The notes: generated by a model not told the origin, from the sequence alone. A DNA stretch of 64,000 bases from Cloeon dipterum (GCF_949628265.1 NC_088788.1:32784335-32848334), one strand, 5' to 3'; shown: positions 1 to 13,357, counted from the first letter of the stretch. A program made the numbers and translations.

Positions 1-3000
1 CACTCAGCGGGCGAAACTCGATCCGAGCTTGTCTGCCGCGCCGCACGAGTCAAGAACCCGGCTCTTTTCATTATTATTCTCTACATAATGTACCGGGCAC
101 CCATCTTTTTCAGTGCACGACCTCTGCTCTCTCGAAACACCGGATTTTTCTAGCAATTAACGCTCAAGGACAGAAATAAAACGCTCCCCCGGCACTCATC
201 TTGCAGCAAATGAGCTTATAACACAAATTTGGTGACGGATTTATCTCTTAAAATGCCAAGTTGATAAATGCAACTGGCCAAAGTTTTTAATTTATATTGG
301 AGGAATGGATATTTCCTCTTTAAACGGGGAATTTGTGACATTATTTGTTTGGTTTCAACTGGCTGCTGCAGTACTAATTTATGCTCATGTATTGATGAAT
401 GATTAATATTCATCTTCAAGTGTTTATGATTAAGGGCTGTAGCAGGGGACTGAAAATTAAAAAAACCCTGTTCAATGAGAAAATGCACTGATCTCGCATT
501 TTCCAGTGTTTTCAGCGATAAAATAATTCGTTGGATTTCATATTGAAATACAAAATTATTTATACGATTTTTTTATTAGTTTCGTTGCAACAATTTAAAT
601 TTCCTGAATGGTGTTAACAGCGACCAAACCTTTTTTTTAAATTTCGAGTCAATTTGCGTGTGTTCGTCGGAACAATCGTATTTGGCGACGTAGTCGTAGT
701 AAAAAGTGCGCGGCCGGTAGGGGTGCAGATGGTGCAATTATCCCCTCGAGTGCCACACACAACTCGATGCGCGCGTCGTGATGCCACAGGAGGTTGTTAA
801 AATTTAAAGACTGCAGCAACAAAGGAGCATTAAAATAACTTTCTCAATCGATTCGAGAGGGATGCTGGAGAGAAAAATTCTACTCGCGACGACAGTCCAC
901 TGTCTTCGCAGGCGTAAATTCGACAACACTTCTCTCACTGTCAACCGAATGCGCTTTTGATCTCGAAATAGTATCTTTTGTTTCGTCTGAGAGTGGTGAA
1001 CGCTTTGAATGGAGATATTTAAATTCTGAAATTTTCGTCTAATTTTCAGTGTTGTATGCGTGAAGGATCTTTTTCGTCGAGAGATGTGGAGTGCGTCTAG
1101 GAATGTTCATCTTTTATGCAGGCGTGGGAGTGCGGGTAAAGGAGAATCTCTCACGAGGCCGCAGCCAAAGGGCGGACAATGGTTCCGTTTCGGGTTCAGG
1201 AGGCATGAATTATGGGCACGAGTCGTGTGTAAAGGAAAAACCGGTAATTGGCAACGACGCATGTTGGGAACAATCCAGACGTTTAATTAGAACAAAAAGG
1301 GGCGAGTAATTTCAGGAGAAATTTGAGAGTTTAGTGAATGCGTTTACATTCCGTTTAAATGTGGAAAATATGCAGCAAAGCGTGATCTAATTTGAAGCAA
1401 ATGACGACAACAGCTATTGCCACTCTGCGATAAGATAAAATTGCGGCGAGATGATAAAAGGAATCAGTTTCTAAGGCGAGGAAAGATGCCGCTGGAGAGA
1501 ATTATCTTTCAATTTCATTTTTCAAAACTTTAATTGAACTCGGAAAAACCACTGATACATCACGACCTGATTAAGTGAAATGTTCTCCAAACTATTTTTA
1601 CAATTGGAGTTCTAACAAAACTGCAGATTACTTTTTAAAAAATTTCAGCAGTGCCTCAAATCAAAATTAGAATGTAAAAAAATGTATATTGCAAGCGCTT
1701 TGCCCCCCTCTCATGTCTCATGATGAGATATTATATTTATATGATGGTATTGAGGAGGGCCAAAGGAATGCTCGCTGATAGATATCTGGTACCTGAGCTT
1801 GGGAGGTGCGCGCAATGAGCGAGAGAGCGAGTGCAGACTTATTATGCCGGCGTTTACAGTTAGCCGCTTCTCTCCATCTCAGCCGTTGCTTTTCTGGACA
1901 AACACGCACGCCAGCCAAATTCCGTCGAGAGAGAGCCGGCCGGCGCCGACTGCTTCACGTGCAGCCTTCGCCAATTTACCGGAAAATAGCCCAGAGACAA
2001 TTGATATATCAACCGATTAGAGCGCCAACTTTAATATTTCAAGAACAAGCGCAAGAGCAGAAAGAGAAAGGAATTAATTAAATTATCTGTAGAAAAGTTA
2101 ATGTCAAAATTGTGTTTAAAAATACTAAATGATGGAGAATAACGAGGAACATCAAATATCTCCAGTTTCTCCTTTATATCTCGCATTTTATCATCTCCAT
2201 TTCTCATTAATCATTTTTGAAGAGTTTTAGACAATGCGTTGGGCATGTTTGCTCAAGTGCCGCATTAGAATCCTATTAGAATGTTCCATCGTCATGCGTG
2301 ATAATTATACTACTTTTCGTTTCTACCTGCTCAAAAGAAAAACGTTTTGTGAGGCTCGCTGATGGATCACGAAACTCCCAGTGTTACCCGGGGGAGGCCT
2401 TCTCCTTTTCGTTTTACCGCTTGCTTTGTGGAGACAAAAGGCACACAAACCATACCTGAGACCGCGGATACCAGGGGAGCAGTCTTTTATATTCCCGCCA
2501 TCTTCTTTCATTTGTACAAATTCTAAAGCGTCGTAAGCGACCGGAACGGGACATTTAAGTATGAAAGACGCAGTTTTCAACAGCCGAGATTTATTGGATA
2601 TGTATTAGACAGATGAATTTATGATTTTGGAGGTACAGAATGGGGGATCAGATTACGTCTTTGGAAATTTATTTTTTTGAAAGCTCAAGAAAGCAGTCAT
2701 TATAATCTAGGAAGCATTAATTCAAATTATATTCCGGATTGTAATTTAATAAATAAATATAAATTTTATAGGGTTTCCCCTCGTTTTAAGCAGAAAAATT
2801 AATACGGGGTAAAAAATCGCGCTTGTTACGTCAGAGTAGACCGGACAAAAGGTACCATCCATTTATGAAATAATTGAAATCAAGAATAAACGTAATTTTG
2901 TTTAGAATTTAAAAATTAAACTTATCGTTTTCCTTTGTCTCAAATCTTAACAAATATATTTTATTAAAATATATTGATATGAAATGTTAAGTATCAACTA

Positions 3001-3042
3001 TTTTTCCAACGAAATTGCGTTGAACAGGACAGGATAGTGTAC
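1..3042 (-). other. Intron 1 (partial) of the M13-like peptidase gene
   Basis: This stretch lies downstream (minus strand) of the first coding exon at 3043-3387 and holds no second exon that I can find, so the first intron is longer than 3 kb and the rest of the gene is beyond the left edge. The short open frames here (for example 1718-2081) lack family resemblance. A somewhat GC-richer patch at about 1800-1990 could be regulatory, but nothing specific supports that. Confidence 0.5.
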
Positions 3043-3387
3043 CTGAGCTGAGGCCTGGAGGCAGGCGGGCAGTCTGCAGACGGGGAAGTCCTTGGCGTGC
3101 GTGGAGCGCGGCCAGCAGGCGGCCAGCACGATGACGACGATGAGCAGGAGGAAGAGGGCGAACACGGTGGCCAGCACGAAAATCAACTGCCGCCGGTTGA
3201 GCTCGGTCTTCTCCCTAAGGTAGGTTTCGGCCCGGTGCAGGGCGCTCTTCCTGGCGATGCCCTTCGGCGTGTCGACGTCCACCGAGTTTCCGTCCTCGGC
3301 GAACTTGGCCTTTCGGTGTCCGTCCAGCATCAGACACGGGTCCATCTCGGAGCCGCCGTTCATGTCGTGCGGCTTGGCTGCGGCCAT
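3043..3387 (-). CDS. First coding exon of a type II membrane metallopeptidase, probably M13 (neprilysin/ECE-like); partial
   Basis: This is the first coding exon only: 115 codons from ATG at 3387, ending at a GT donor (CTCAG|GTACAC) in phase 0. Residues 1-66 form a charged cytosolic tail. Residues about 67-92 are one hydrophobic segment (LIFVLATVFALFLLL and following) with basic residues before it, so the protein is a signal-anchored type II membrane protein. Just after the membrane comes VCRLPACLQASAQ, which fits the C-x-x-P-x-C stretch that opens the ectodomain of M13 zinc peptidases (neprilysin, endothelin-converting enzyme). Those enzymes cleave peptide hormones and neuropeptides outside the cell. 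The catalytic HExxH domain would lie past the left edge and is not visible, so the family call rests on topology plus the first cysteine pair. Another type II ectoenzyme is possible. Confidence 0.6.
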
Positions 3388-3660
3388 GGTGCAACAAGCG
3401 CAGAAGTCACTCGGTTGGACACTGTATAGCAGATCTCAGCACATGGCCACACGCGCCTCGAGCCCACCGACTCAAGACTGACGACTGAGAGCGAGCCGCG
3501 AGGATAAGGAGCGACGCCGCGCTGCGATCAGGCCCACCGCCCAGCCTTGAGAGCAGCGAGTACGGCGCACGGCGCGGCGTTGCCAGGCAACCGCGCCGAC
3601 TCGCATACCTGTCGTCCGCGCCAGGTAGACAACACGCACAACAGGTGAGTCTCACCGTCT
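3388..3660. promoter_or_regulatory. CpG-rich promoter and 5'UTR region of the M13-like gene
   Basis: GC- and CpG-rich sequence sits directly upstream of the minus-strand ATG at 3387 inside an AT-rich neighbourhood, as expected for a promoter and 5'UTR. It carries a good minus-strand donor (GACAG|GTATGC, near 3610), which could end a 5'UTR exon, and a good plus-strand donor (AACAG|GTGAGT, after 3643). No TATA box is obvious and the transcription start is not resolved. Confidence 0.4.
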
Positions 3661-6600
3661 CATCTCCCGTGGGGCTCGACGTCCGCGTGTCAGTGGCCTT
3701 CCGATTTGTTTGTCTAGCCGCGGCTCAGCATCCATTCAAGAATAGGAGCGGCGTGTTTGGTGGAAAGATCACAGCAGGGAAAGTTTGCTCGTTTATTAAA
3801 GAAAAGCCAACAACTGAACAAATTTTTATCAAAAGATACACGTGAATAAGGATGAATATTCCAACTATAGCCGATACCGCAGGATTTTATGGGATGAATT
3901 ATTTAATTATTGAGATTAGCCAAAATCATAAAATCAACCTTTTCAACATTTTTCTGTTATGTTTTCTTTCCACACTTTTTAAATTTTCACCAACTAAGGA
4001 TCTTTGTACTTTTTATTATCAAAGATAGGTTTTAAAACAGCCTCTTCCATATGAAGCAAATTAAGCAATGGGTTGCTAGAATGAACTATTTTCAGATGAA
4101 ATTGCTTTAAACGCTTTCGCACTGAGCAACGGCTATTCTGATTTTTTTTTTTAATTTCTGGTACTACTGTTTCGGACTGAATTTGTTTACTAAGCTATTT
4201 TATTTTCCTAGCCCCCAATTCCATCCAAAGCGCAAAGAAAGTATGTAATATTCATTATTTTATCAAAAAGTGGTAGATTTTAGCTTTCATATTAGGATAT
4301 CCGTCGAAAGTGGTTAGTTTAAAGATGCAAGAGAGTTTATTTGAAAACAAATCATAGCTCAGACTGTAAAATATCATACTATCCAGATTTATTTAAGACC
4401 CCCACGTTTTCATAGTAATATATATCTGTACAGACTACAGAGAGAAAATGAGAAGGTAAATATAGTAATATTCACTTAATTTATGCGCTCTGTATGAATT
4501 GAAGTGGGGCAAAAGCAGAATTTCATTAGAGTTAAAACCGTTAAAACAAAAAATGTTTCTCCTACGATCGTAAAAAAGAATTCCAGAGTTATCGCTAGGA
4601 AATAATTCTTTCGACGGACTCAAAGAATCCACTGCGGTTTATTTTTCTTTCTCAAAAAACACACGATCAAAGTGGTGCGGACAGCAGACTTGCTTCGCTG
4701 CGCCTTTCGAAATGCATTCTCCGCCACCCCGTGTGTTAAGCTGCAGAAAATCGCCATCAGCGGGGCCGATATTGCATTATTTTCGAGGCTGAGCACGCGT
4801 CGTAAAATCCAACGGCCAAACAGTGAACCGGCGCAGCTCGCGAGTGCGGCCGGTTGCATACGCGGCGCGTCGCAGGCGCCGAGCAGTTGCTCCCGCGAGA
4901 TGAGGAATTTTTCCCTCCGCCTGATTTTATTGCGGGTAATGCAGAGTCACCGCGACGCCGACCAATGCATACTAATGCCGACATTTCTGGCGGGAAAATT
5001 GCGTCGCGCGAATCGTAAATGGGCTGTCGGCAGATTAAACTCGAAATTTAAACTGTCAAAATATGCCATGAAAAAAGTAAGATGACTCTCTGATGAACAT
5101 CGCTTTTAAATCTTAATCGAATGTTATGAACACACAAGTTGTTATTATGGAGAGTAAGAAATCATCTCAATATAAAAATGTTTGGTAATTTAAAATAGTG
5201 CAAATCGGGACACAAGCTAAATTTTTTTTCTATCAGTTTTAGAAATCAGAAAATATTCCTCATTGTAAATTCATGATGGAGATCATATTTTTTACTGAGA
5301 ATTTTTTAGTTTAGAAACTGGCGAAGAGCATGGAATAAAATTAAAATTATTAAATAACTGGAGTTGAAATGCAACATTCTGAACTATAATATTTTGTGCA
5401 CCTCTTATAAGTTATATGTTATAATATTATTTTCAATTTACTACTCTGTATATTTTGGTCACTATTTCTTTTTAAAAGGAATAGATATTTGGGTTATTTA
5501 TCTCGCGTCACCTGAATTTTTCCGTCGCACCTGTTCGGAAATTCCCTACCAACATACTCACATTCAGAAGTGAAAAATGAGGCGGAAGGAGAGAATAAGG
5601 AAACGGGTAAACTTCCGAACGAGACGATTTCCGATGTGCATCAATTTGTGCCATACTTCCTGCGTGAATTTTGATTTGACCTTTTTTGTGCAGCGTGGAA
5701 GAGGCAACCAAATTTAATGCAAGTCGGGCCAAGTGAGCCGTGCAAAAGTAATGTGTGCTGCCAACCGACTTTTCTTCCTCGGCCGCATGCATAATGTGTC
5801 CGCTCTTGCGGCTTCCCAGCTGCACCACTGACAAAACTTGTCGTTTCAATGAATCACAGCAGGGCAGGCCACGTCTAATAAAAAAGAAAAGTCTTGGGGG
5901 CTTTTCTAAGCAGCCTATCAGTGCCTACCATTTTGAGGGTGTTTTTAAAAAGCGATTCCATTTTCAAATTTTGTTTCATAATAAAAAAAAATAAAAAGGA
6001 AATCTAAATATTGAAAATTGATCATTTTTCTCTCCAATTCTTAAGGTTTTACGGAAAATTTGCAGCATCTTTCTTTTAAAGTTAGGTTTTACGGCAATCG
6101 GCACATAAAAAACGGAATGTGGTGGTTTAATATGAATTAATTGCAATAAAGCAATGTCATTCCTTTTCGAATTGTATAAAGCTCAATGTTTCGGCCCGCT
6201 TGTAGATTATAAATATATTTTTTTAAATCTGTTTAAATTTGCCAGTGTTAAATTCTGAACGAGCTTTTATTTCTCTCCTTCGTTTTTTCGGTTAAGCGCA
6301 ATATATTTCCCAATTGGATCATGTAAGACGTTGGAGCATCATTTTCAAGTGGCATATTTATCCTCTCTCGAGAGGTGCATTCAAGAACAAAAATAAACTA
6401 GTCGCTCATAATCATGATTTTCACTTGTGCGCTCGGTGTAAAAAGTTGAATGAACGCTGCTGCATACTCGTCTTTTCGGTGGCGCGCGTCGAGAGGCTTT
6501 AAATCAAGTTAATTGCCCATCGCACAAGCGCCATAAGCCAGTTTATTGCCGGCGTCTCGAGTGATTGCAGAGCAGATTTCCCCTTTACTCGCCCCTAATT

Positions 6601-8734
6601 AGGCTGGTTAATTTCGGTTTTCTCACAAAAAAGTCAGTCTGCTAGTTGTTGCAGTAACGGTTCTTCTCAAGTTCAACTCTAATTTGGATGCTGTGGGCTC
6701 GTGAAATGCTGATGATGTAAATAAACTTAGCGTTTGAAGTTTGAAACATCGACGGGAGCATCAAATTTATTTGTCGGTGGAGAAACTAGGTGGTGCATAC
6801 CAGTAAAAATATCACTGCTAATTTTTCTATCCCATTCACGCGTTCAAAACTCTGAAATAACTTAAAAATTCAGATTTATAATTGAAATTTCCAAAGCAAA
6901 GGAAAGATTACAAGACAAAACATTATTTAAACTTATCCAGTGGCTCTTTTTAAACTCTCAGAAAATATATTGTGTACAATAGACCTAGTTTTTTTTGTTT
7001 TAAGGGAAACTAAAATGAATATGAAAAATTATTAAATTTTAACCCTTACAAATTTATAAATTTATAATTTTGTGATCAGATGGGGTGCATGTGAGAACAT
7101 CATCACCTGAGTGTACTGCCATGCTGAACATCAAAATAAATTTGAATTTGAATTTGAAAACATATAAAGCCAGTTATCACTTCTTTGGTCATTTTGAAAA
7201 AAAAAAATAATATCGATTTTACGTTGAATTTTAACAAGGCAAAAATGAGTTTAACATGGATCTATGCAACCAGCTTGACTCTTCTTCAATGCCGGTTGCA
7301 GCAAACCAGATAACTCTGCATTGCAGCTGCAGCAACATCCGACGGACTTTGATAATTTATTAAAAGATCATTTCTGAACCACAATTTATGAGTTTTTTTA
7401 CTTAAATGCTCCAATTTTGATTTGGAAATTAAATCCTTAAATTAATAGAAACCTAAAAGACTCCAATTTAAAAAAAAATATTTATTCTTGGCTTAGACTG
7501 CTTAGCTGTTGGAGGTAATCACAACCTGAAGAGACTATACTACGCGGATGAGTGCGAAAGAGTCAGCACTTTTGGACTGTTTGACGTCATTCAAAAATCA
7601 CAATAAAAACACAAGAGTAAGAGAGAAAAAGAGAGACCATCGTCATCACGCAGTATCCTGATTTTCAGTCGCAGAAGCAAGAGAATAGAATTTTTATTCC
7701 ATTTTTCCATTTGGTTTGCTTACTAAAGCGAAATTTATGAGCCTGTTTTGGGACAGTAAATCTTTCTCAAATAGCAATGTGACTTGTCGACTAAGGAAAT
7801 TACGAAATTATCGGAAATCTCTGCACTCCCGTAAATCTAAAAACTATATTAAAATAAACAGGAACGCATGAAAGTTATGACACTGAAAAAATTCAACTCT
7901 GACAAAACATATTTGATTGCAATTTTACATGCTTCGAAAGGGGACTGGCGATTGCACTTAATAATTTCAAGTGTATTAATTAATTTGAAGCTGAGATTTT
8001 CATTTAAATTGAAATTACTAAAAAGTACGAAAAACACCATAAAATGTTTAAATATGTTTTATATTTACTAGACTGCTTTATTTATGATTACGAAATATAT
8101 CAATTGTTAATAAATATTGTAATTTTGCAACGTTTCTTGCGCCTACGCTAATTTCGTAAACCAAGAAGATATTCTGTCCTATTTAAACCTTTAGGCGCGT
8201 TTTGCATACAAGTAGAAAGTCGCTGCGGAATTTTTTCTTGGATGCATTTGCATGTCTTTAATTGGATTTTAAACTTGAATGAAGTTTCTGGAATGAAAAA
8301 TAACAAACTAAACCCTATATAGCTGCAATAAACGTACGAGTTGTTGATAACCTTGCCAGCACATTTGAGTTGAAACTTGACACACGAAAAAGTGTGGAGC
8401 TGCTGCAGAATCACAACCTCATCGCATTAAATTTATGCCAGAAATTTGATTTGATGACGGTGACAGTTGAATTGTTCTGCAAGAATATAGAGAATGGCGA
8501 GAATTGTTAAGAATTAAAAGATATCATAACTTTTCACTTACGATAAATTTTATGAATTTGTTTTGGTGAAATTACACACTTACAATTATTAGTCAAACAG
8601 AGTGCCACAATATTTGAACAGAAGAAAACGAACGAAAAATCGACTTTACAGTATTATGTGATAAATATCATAACTATATTCATTACAGGATTAAACCAAT
8701 CGAATGAAGCTTTGCACTTTGAGTCACTATGTCG

Positions 8735-8739
<5 letters not shown>
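3661..8739. other. Intergenic, no gene seen
   Basis: About 5 kb of mostly AT-rich sequence. Several open frames of 60-137 codons occur, the longest at 4672-5085, in a locally GC-rich patch, but none shows a recognisable domain or plausible splice partners. The only element I can support here is the LINE-like tail at 7081-7160. Confidence 0.5.
7081..7160 (+). mobile_element. 3' end of a truncated non-LTR retrotransposon (LINE) copy
   Basis: The segment reads through ACTGCCATGCTGAACATC into AAAATAAATTTGAATTTGAATTTGAA, quoted here only in parts: AAAATAAA followed by three TTTGAA units. A short unique 3'UTR followed by a simple TTTGAA-type repeat tail is typical of 5'-truncated arthropod LINEs of the CR1/Jockey/I kind. 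No reverse-transcriptase coding sequence remains upstream. The assignment rests on this tail structure alone; a chance simple repeat is possible. Confidence 0.4.

Positions 8740-8823
<84 letters not shown>
8740..8823. repeat. (TA)n microsatellite
   Basis: An uninterrupted run of alternating T and A about 84 bp long. Expected to be length-polymorphic and able to form cruciforms. The open frame through it, with alternating Tyr and Ile, is an artefact. Confidence 0.97.
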
Positions 8824-8827
<4 letters not shown>

Positions 8828-9149
8828 CAAGATGAATAATATGATATGCCCGCTATAGTGTCCTTTTGCGGTTTAAGCGCCTGTAGTCATGTGGTGTTAA
8901 TGTTAATAGGTGTTTCTGCACTGTTTCTTCAACTTTTAATAAACGGCTATTTAATGTTTCGAATTTATTTAATTAGAAAAATGTTTATAAATATAATTAA
9001 AATATAAATTCAATAAATGTGAAGCATACTTTTCACTATGGATTGAGCTTTCTATTATTTTGGCTGTGGTGTAAGGACAAGTATTGCTAAAATTTAAATC
9101 AGGCAATATTGCTGAACAGAATGAAATTAATTTCAAATATGTTCTATGC

Positions 9150-9221
9150 GGGGGTGTAGCTCAGTGGTAGAGCGCTCGCTTTGCATGTGAGAAGTCCCGG
9201 GTTCAATCCCCGGCTCCTCCA
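9150..9221 (+). tRNA. tRNA-Ala (anticodon TGC)
   Basis: A complete 72-nt intronless tRNA without encoded CCA. The acceptor stem GGGGGTG pairs with CTCCTCC, with one T:T mismatch at position 6-67. The D arm is GCTC-AGTGGTA-GAGC, the anticodon arm is CTCGC-TTTGCAT-GTGAG, and the T arm is CCGGG-TTCAATC-CCCGG, with discriminator A. The anticodon is TGC and the G3:U70 wobble pair, the main alanine identity element, is present. Internal A box (TAGCTCAGTGG) and B box (GGTTCAATCCC) are intact, and a TTTTT pol III terminator follows at 9223-9227. It reads GCA and wobble alanine codons. It looks functional. Confidence 0.97.
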
Positions 9222-12200
9222 ATTTTTGAATTTTTAAACTTAAAACTCGCTAGACTGATCTCTAATTAGGGTGTAAACCCCATCAGGATTTTGAAAATAA
9301 TTGAACTAATCAATAATTATTTAATTTTGATCTTCTTACATAGGCGTACCGTTCCACTAGCAAAAATAAACGAGTTTTATATTATTTTCTTTTTAAACTT
9401 GTGTTCTAGACACAAATATTGATTCATAAATATATAATATATAACATAAATCACTGGAAAGTTTACAAATACGGTATTTTTCGATCATAGTGAAATTGCT
9501 GACTAATTTTAACAGTCAAATGATAGCCGTTGCTATCAAAAGGGGCATCTTTGAAAGAGCATATTGCCGATTTTGATTTATAATTATTTAAAAATCACCA
9601 GACGCCAAACATTTACGCTTTATTCAATTTCAACCCTTGGTATTTGAAGCTGCCAATAGATAGCGCCACCGTATAGATCCTATTTAAAGGCACTTCCGTT
9701 GAGATTTATGACTAAATCGTATGGCTGTGCATTATGCTGCCCTTAAAATGATTTCTTTTGATGTTCTGGAAACCAAAGAAACGAGAAAAACATCTTTTTG
9801 AAATAACAAAATGTTTGCTGACATTTATATATATGGTGATTGCCTGGACTGGTATTTGTTTTCAACATATTTTTTTAAAAAAAGAGTAGAATTCAAAGCA
9901 GCAGGATTGAGACTTAAATCGCAACGAAAGTGCATTCAAATCGAAAGTAACCGCTGGTGCCATCTATTCGCGGCTTCGAACATAACAAGGGGGCTTTCAT
10001 CGACACTGGTGAATGGTTCAGATATTTAGCGATTTTGCCCCAGATATAAAAACAATGCACCGCTTTTCCACTAAAAGTCTAAAATATTTGAATTAGTAAT
10101 TATTTATATTCGAATGTGCACATATTTTGAGTACTCTTATTTCTATATTTGATCCAGTTAATTGCACACTTTGCCCTGTTATCAGCGCCTTGGCAACAGA
10201 CGATGCAATAATTTCATCAGCATTAAACTCCACGTCTTCTCATCGGATCCCATTCGGTAACGTACCCACGCTGCCACGCGTGGCACTCGCGGTATAATAT
10301 GCACTCGCTCGCAGCATGTGTGTACAATCACGTGTTTGCGGCGTGCTCGATACAACATAATATCTTCTATCCTTGACACTGAAATCCGCGACACAGCGTC
10401 TTCCAAACTTACGATAGTATATATAATTTAATCGCGAGAGAAAGGGAGAACGGGTTGAGGAAGGTCCAGCCCGGCAAAACCAGATTTCTATTATCTAATC
10501 GCATGTACCATAGCCAAATAACGCTTGTGTTTTGAAAGCAACACGTGGAGGTTCGTCAACCCAGGAGAAAATAGAACACTAATCAGTATTGTTTGTGAAC
10601 TCAACGAACTCGAATCTGGTAGAAAGTCAAAAGCCTTATTAGCGCAAAATTAGTTAATTTATATGAAGCTACATAGTTTAGAAAATGAAATACTTTTTTG
10701 ATCTAAAATTACAGCCATTCGACCTGAAAGGCGCTTTTAAAAACTAAATTGATTTATTTCAACTCCCTCGAAAAAATTTAAAAATTTCATGCCGCTGGAA
10801 TTTTTTATTTTTTTAGCATTTAATAAACGGTTTTAATTTGAAAAAATGTATGGTAATTTAGAGTGAGTTTTGGATGATTTTATAAGGACTGAGGAAGCAT
10901 GATTATTAGTTTATGCTATTGAAATTGAGGCAGGGAGGTTGAAAGTGGTGGGACCCTTAAACCCTTCAGCTTGTCAGGGGAGGTCGTGACGAGTCTAACG
11001 GTGTTCAGTTTTTTTTTCAATTCTGATGGTTAGAACCCAAGATTTGGAGTTGGCAATATTTGCAAAACTCGAAAGAGTAAAAAATCGTGATATTTCGAGT
11101 TTTGAAGTGGAATTGCTAAACAACAGAGAAGAAAGACCAGTATTAAATTTTTATTTAAGTTCACACAACAATTCATGGGACAACTTTTGAGCACAGTTTT
11201 AAAATCATCAGCTATTCCAAATTTATAATTAAAAAATAACAAAAATAATGACATTTGACCTTGACCAAGGACAATGATAAATGTATTTGTTTGCATAGCC
11301 CCATTCCAATTTTGTCCTCTGAACCGTGACGTATCGTCTTAAATAATTGTTACCTAGGAAAACGTTATTAAAATAACAAAAAAGCAATCCAAGGAGTTAT
11401 AATTTTACTTAAAGGTTGCAAATTGCCCTTGATATATATCAATAAATGAAGCTCTGCTTAATTTGTTTTGTTCTTACAACGCGTTTACTTGATGCTTTGA
11501 AACAGTAATTGTAGAGGATATATATGTGTCACAAAAAATTATGATATTTATGAACGGGAATACCTCTATAACCGCCGCAAATCCTTCATAGAAGCTAGGT
11601 CGGAGCTATGTATTTTTTTCTTGAATAATTACCAGAATCTTCCATATGAAGGTAATAGCTACATTCTTGTAAATATAGTCAATTATATTTCCATCTTGCA
11701 ACCGCACTCATTTCCATTTCAGAAAGAGGCACATTATTTTGCTTTTTAATTGCCGCCATTGGTACTAGTATATTTCCCCACAGCAGGTGTGAATTGGTTC
11801 CATAAAGGCGATTTAAAACCGAGTGCAACCTGTTCCAGCTTTTCTACAAAAGCAAAAACGCACTTGCGTGCATAAGTGGCCGAAGGTCGGCTGGCTGCGT
11901 GCACCTGCGGATCAATGGTCTTGACCGCATTGCAGAAATGTGCATCCCACCTGAGGCTCGCAGCAAGAGACGCCTTGTGCTCGCTAACTCTCCTTAGTGC
12001 TCGCGTTATTTCCGCTGAAACACGAGAGTGACATAACTCTACTTATCTCGCAGCGAGATGTGTGTGTGTATCACGCGGCTATATGTACTCGCCGGCATTG
12101 AAAATATCAAAGGCACTTTCTCGTCACGGGAAACGAGAATCGATCAAAATGCAAATTAAAATATCGCTACTCGATCAATCAGGAATATTTTACAGGCATA

Positions 12201-13260
12201 AAGTTAATAATCAAGTGTTTTTTTCGCATTAAATTTAAAAAAGGTACTAAAATTCCCTTTTGAAATGAATTGCAGAAACTGTAATATTTACAAATAAAGA
12301 AATTGGTAAAAAGAATCAATGAAAAAAACAAACTCAATACTTGTGCAACGATTAAGAAACATCCTTGGCGACCGGATACATAAAAAACACAGCTTGGTCA
12401 GCTAGAAGAAAATGATTTATGTTGGAAATGTGAAAGAGTGTGAGAAAATATCAAACGACAATTGCCCAAAATGTGCACATCCTTCAGGAAGAATATTTAT
12501 TTTGAACGGTCAGACGCTCGTTTTCTGTTTTAAAAGCAGAAATTCAAAAACTGACCACCTGTTAATTTCAAAGAACCGAATTCGTCGCGCACATCTAGTC
12601 GTTTGTTTAAACAACAATTACACCAATTTAGATTTATGACCGAGAGAGGGTAACTGACCCTTATTAGGACCGGACGCTGTTACTGCGATCGAGAGTAGGA
12701 CATCCATTAGTGTATGAACCATGTATGAAATCTTTATTTTTAACACAGAAAGTATATACTGCAAACAAAATGGATATAATAAGATAATAATAATGGAATA
12801 AGAAGTAAATTGATTTATCATAGAATTCGCGCTTATGTATTAGCTATATCTCTAAGTGTAAAACAAAATTGATAAAACTTTTAGGATAGAATAAATCCAA
12901 ACACAATTGTTGGTACAGTTCTTCCGTTTTACCATATGTTGTAAATTTATCATTAAAAAATATACGACTAAATTTTTCAAAACTAATCTGCTCTTATTAA
13001 TTCACTTCTTAAATAAATTAAACAGCAACATACATATATACTCAATATCAGCAGGGAGCAGTGTGTTTTGCTCTGACGAGACGGACGCGCGCTGTGTAAT
13101 GGCGATGTTAATATTTCCCTTGGAGTGGACGAGTGCTCGTGTCCTCAGCCCTCCTCAAGCGATCGGTCACGGCGATGAAGAAAGGAAAATAGCTAGGAAG
13201 GTGAAAATAAGCACGCCAGCATCAAGGTGGATTAGATTTTTCCTGGCAAGCTGACTAGGT
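9222..13260. other. Intergenic, no gene seen
   Basis: Apart from the tRNA terminator at 9223-9227, I see no gene. A GC-richer patch at about 11870-12070 is open for some 80 codons on the minus strand, but it lacks a Met start, splice context or recognisable motifs. Short frames at 9811-10029 and 12412-12639 look random. Confidence 0.45.
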
Positions 13261-13321
13261 GATCAGAGACCAGTATAGTTGAAGAAGTGGTTTCGGTTAG
13301 AGCTGTACACAGGCGACCACC

Positions 13322-13357
13322 ATGTCTATTGGAATTAAAACAGCATTTCCGCGAAAA
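13322..13357 (+). CDS. Possible short first coding exon or uORF (12 codons)
   Basis: An ATG in excellent context (accaccATGT) begins a 12-codon frame, MSIGIKTAFPRK, that runs straight into a consensus donor (AAAA|GTGAGT). It is preceded by about 100 bp of moderate GC content. This looks like a genuine first exon, but I cannot find its next exon. If spliced to the 5'UTR acceptor in front of the FASN ATG (after 19884) the frame would meet a stop after one more codon, making it a 13-residue upstream ORF. It could also belong to an unseen gene or be chance. Confidence 0.25.

Noticed and set aside
4672..5085. 137-codon open frame on the plus strand
   Set aside because: It lies in a GC-rich patch where stops are rare, its composition is unlike a folded protein, and no splice context or family resemblance is seen.
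8658..8858. Open frame rich in alternating Tyr and Ile
   Set aside because: Pure artefact of the (TA)n microsatellite.
10425..10440. BANP-type TCTCGCGAGA element
   Set aside because: Only partial matches (ATCGCGAGAG here, CTCGCGAG near 4837 and 51482) were found; none is the full decamer or sits at a supported promoter.
11750..12000. Minus-strand open stretch of about 80 codons
   Set aside because: No Met start, no clear splice sites, no motif.
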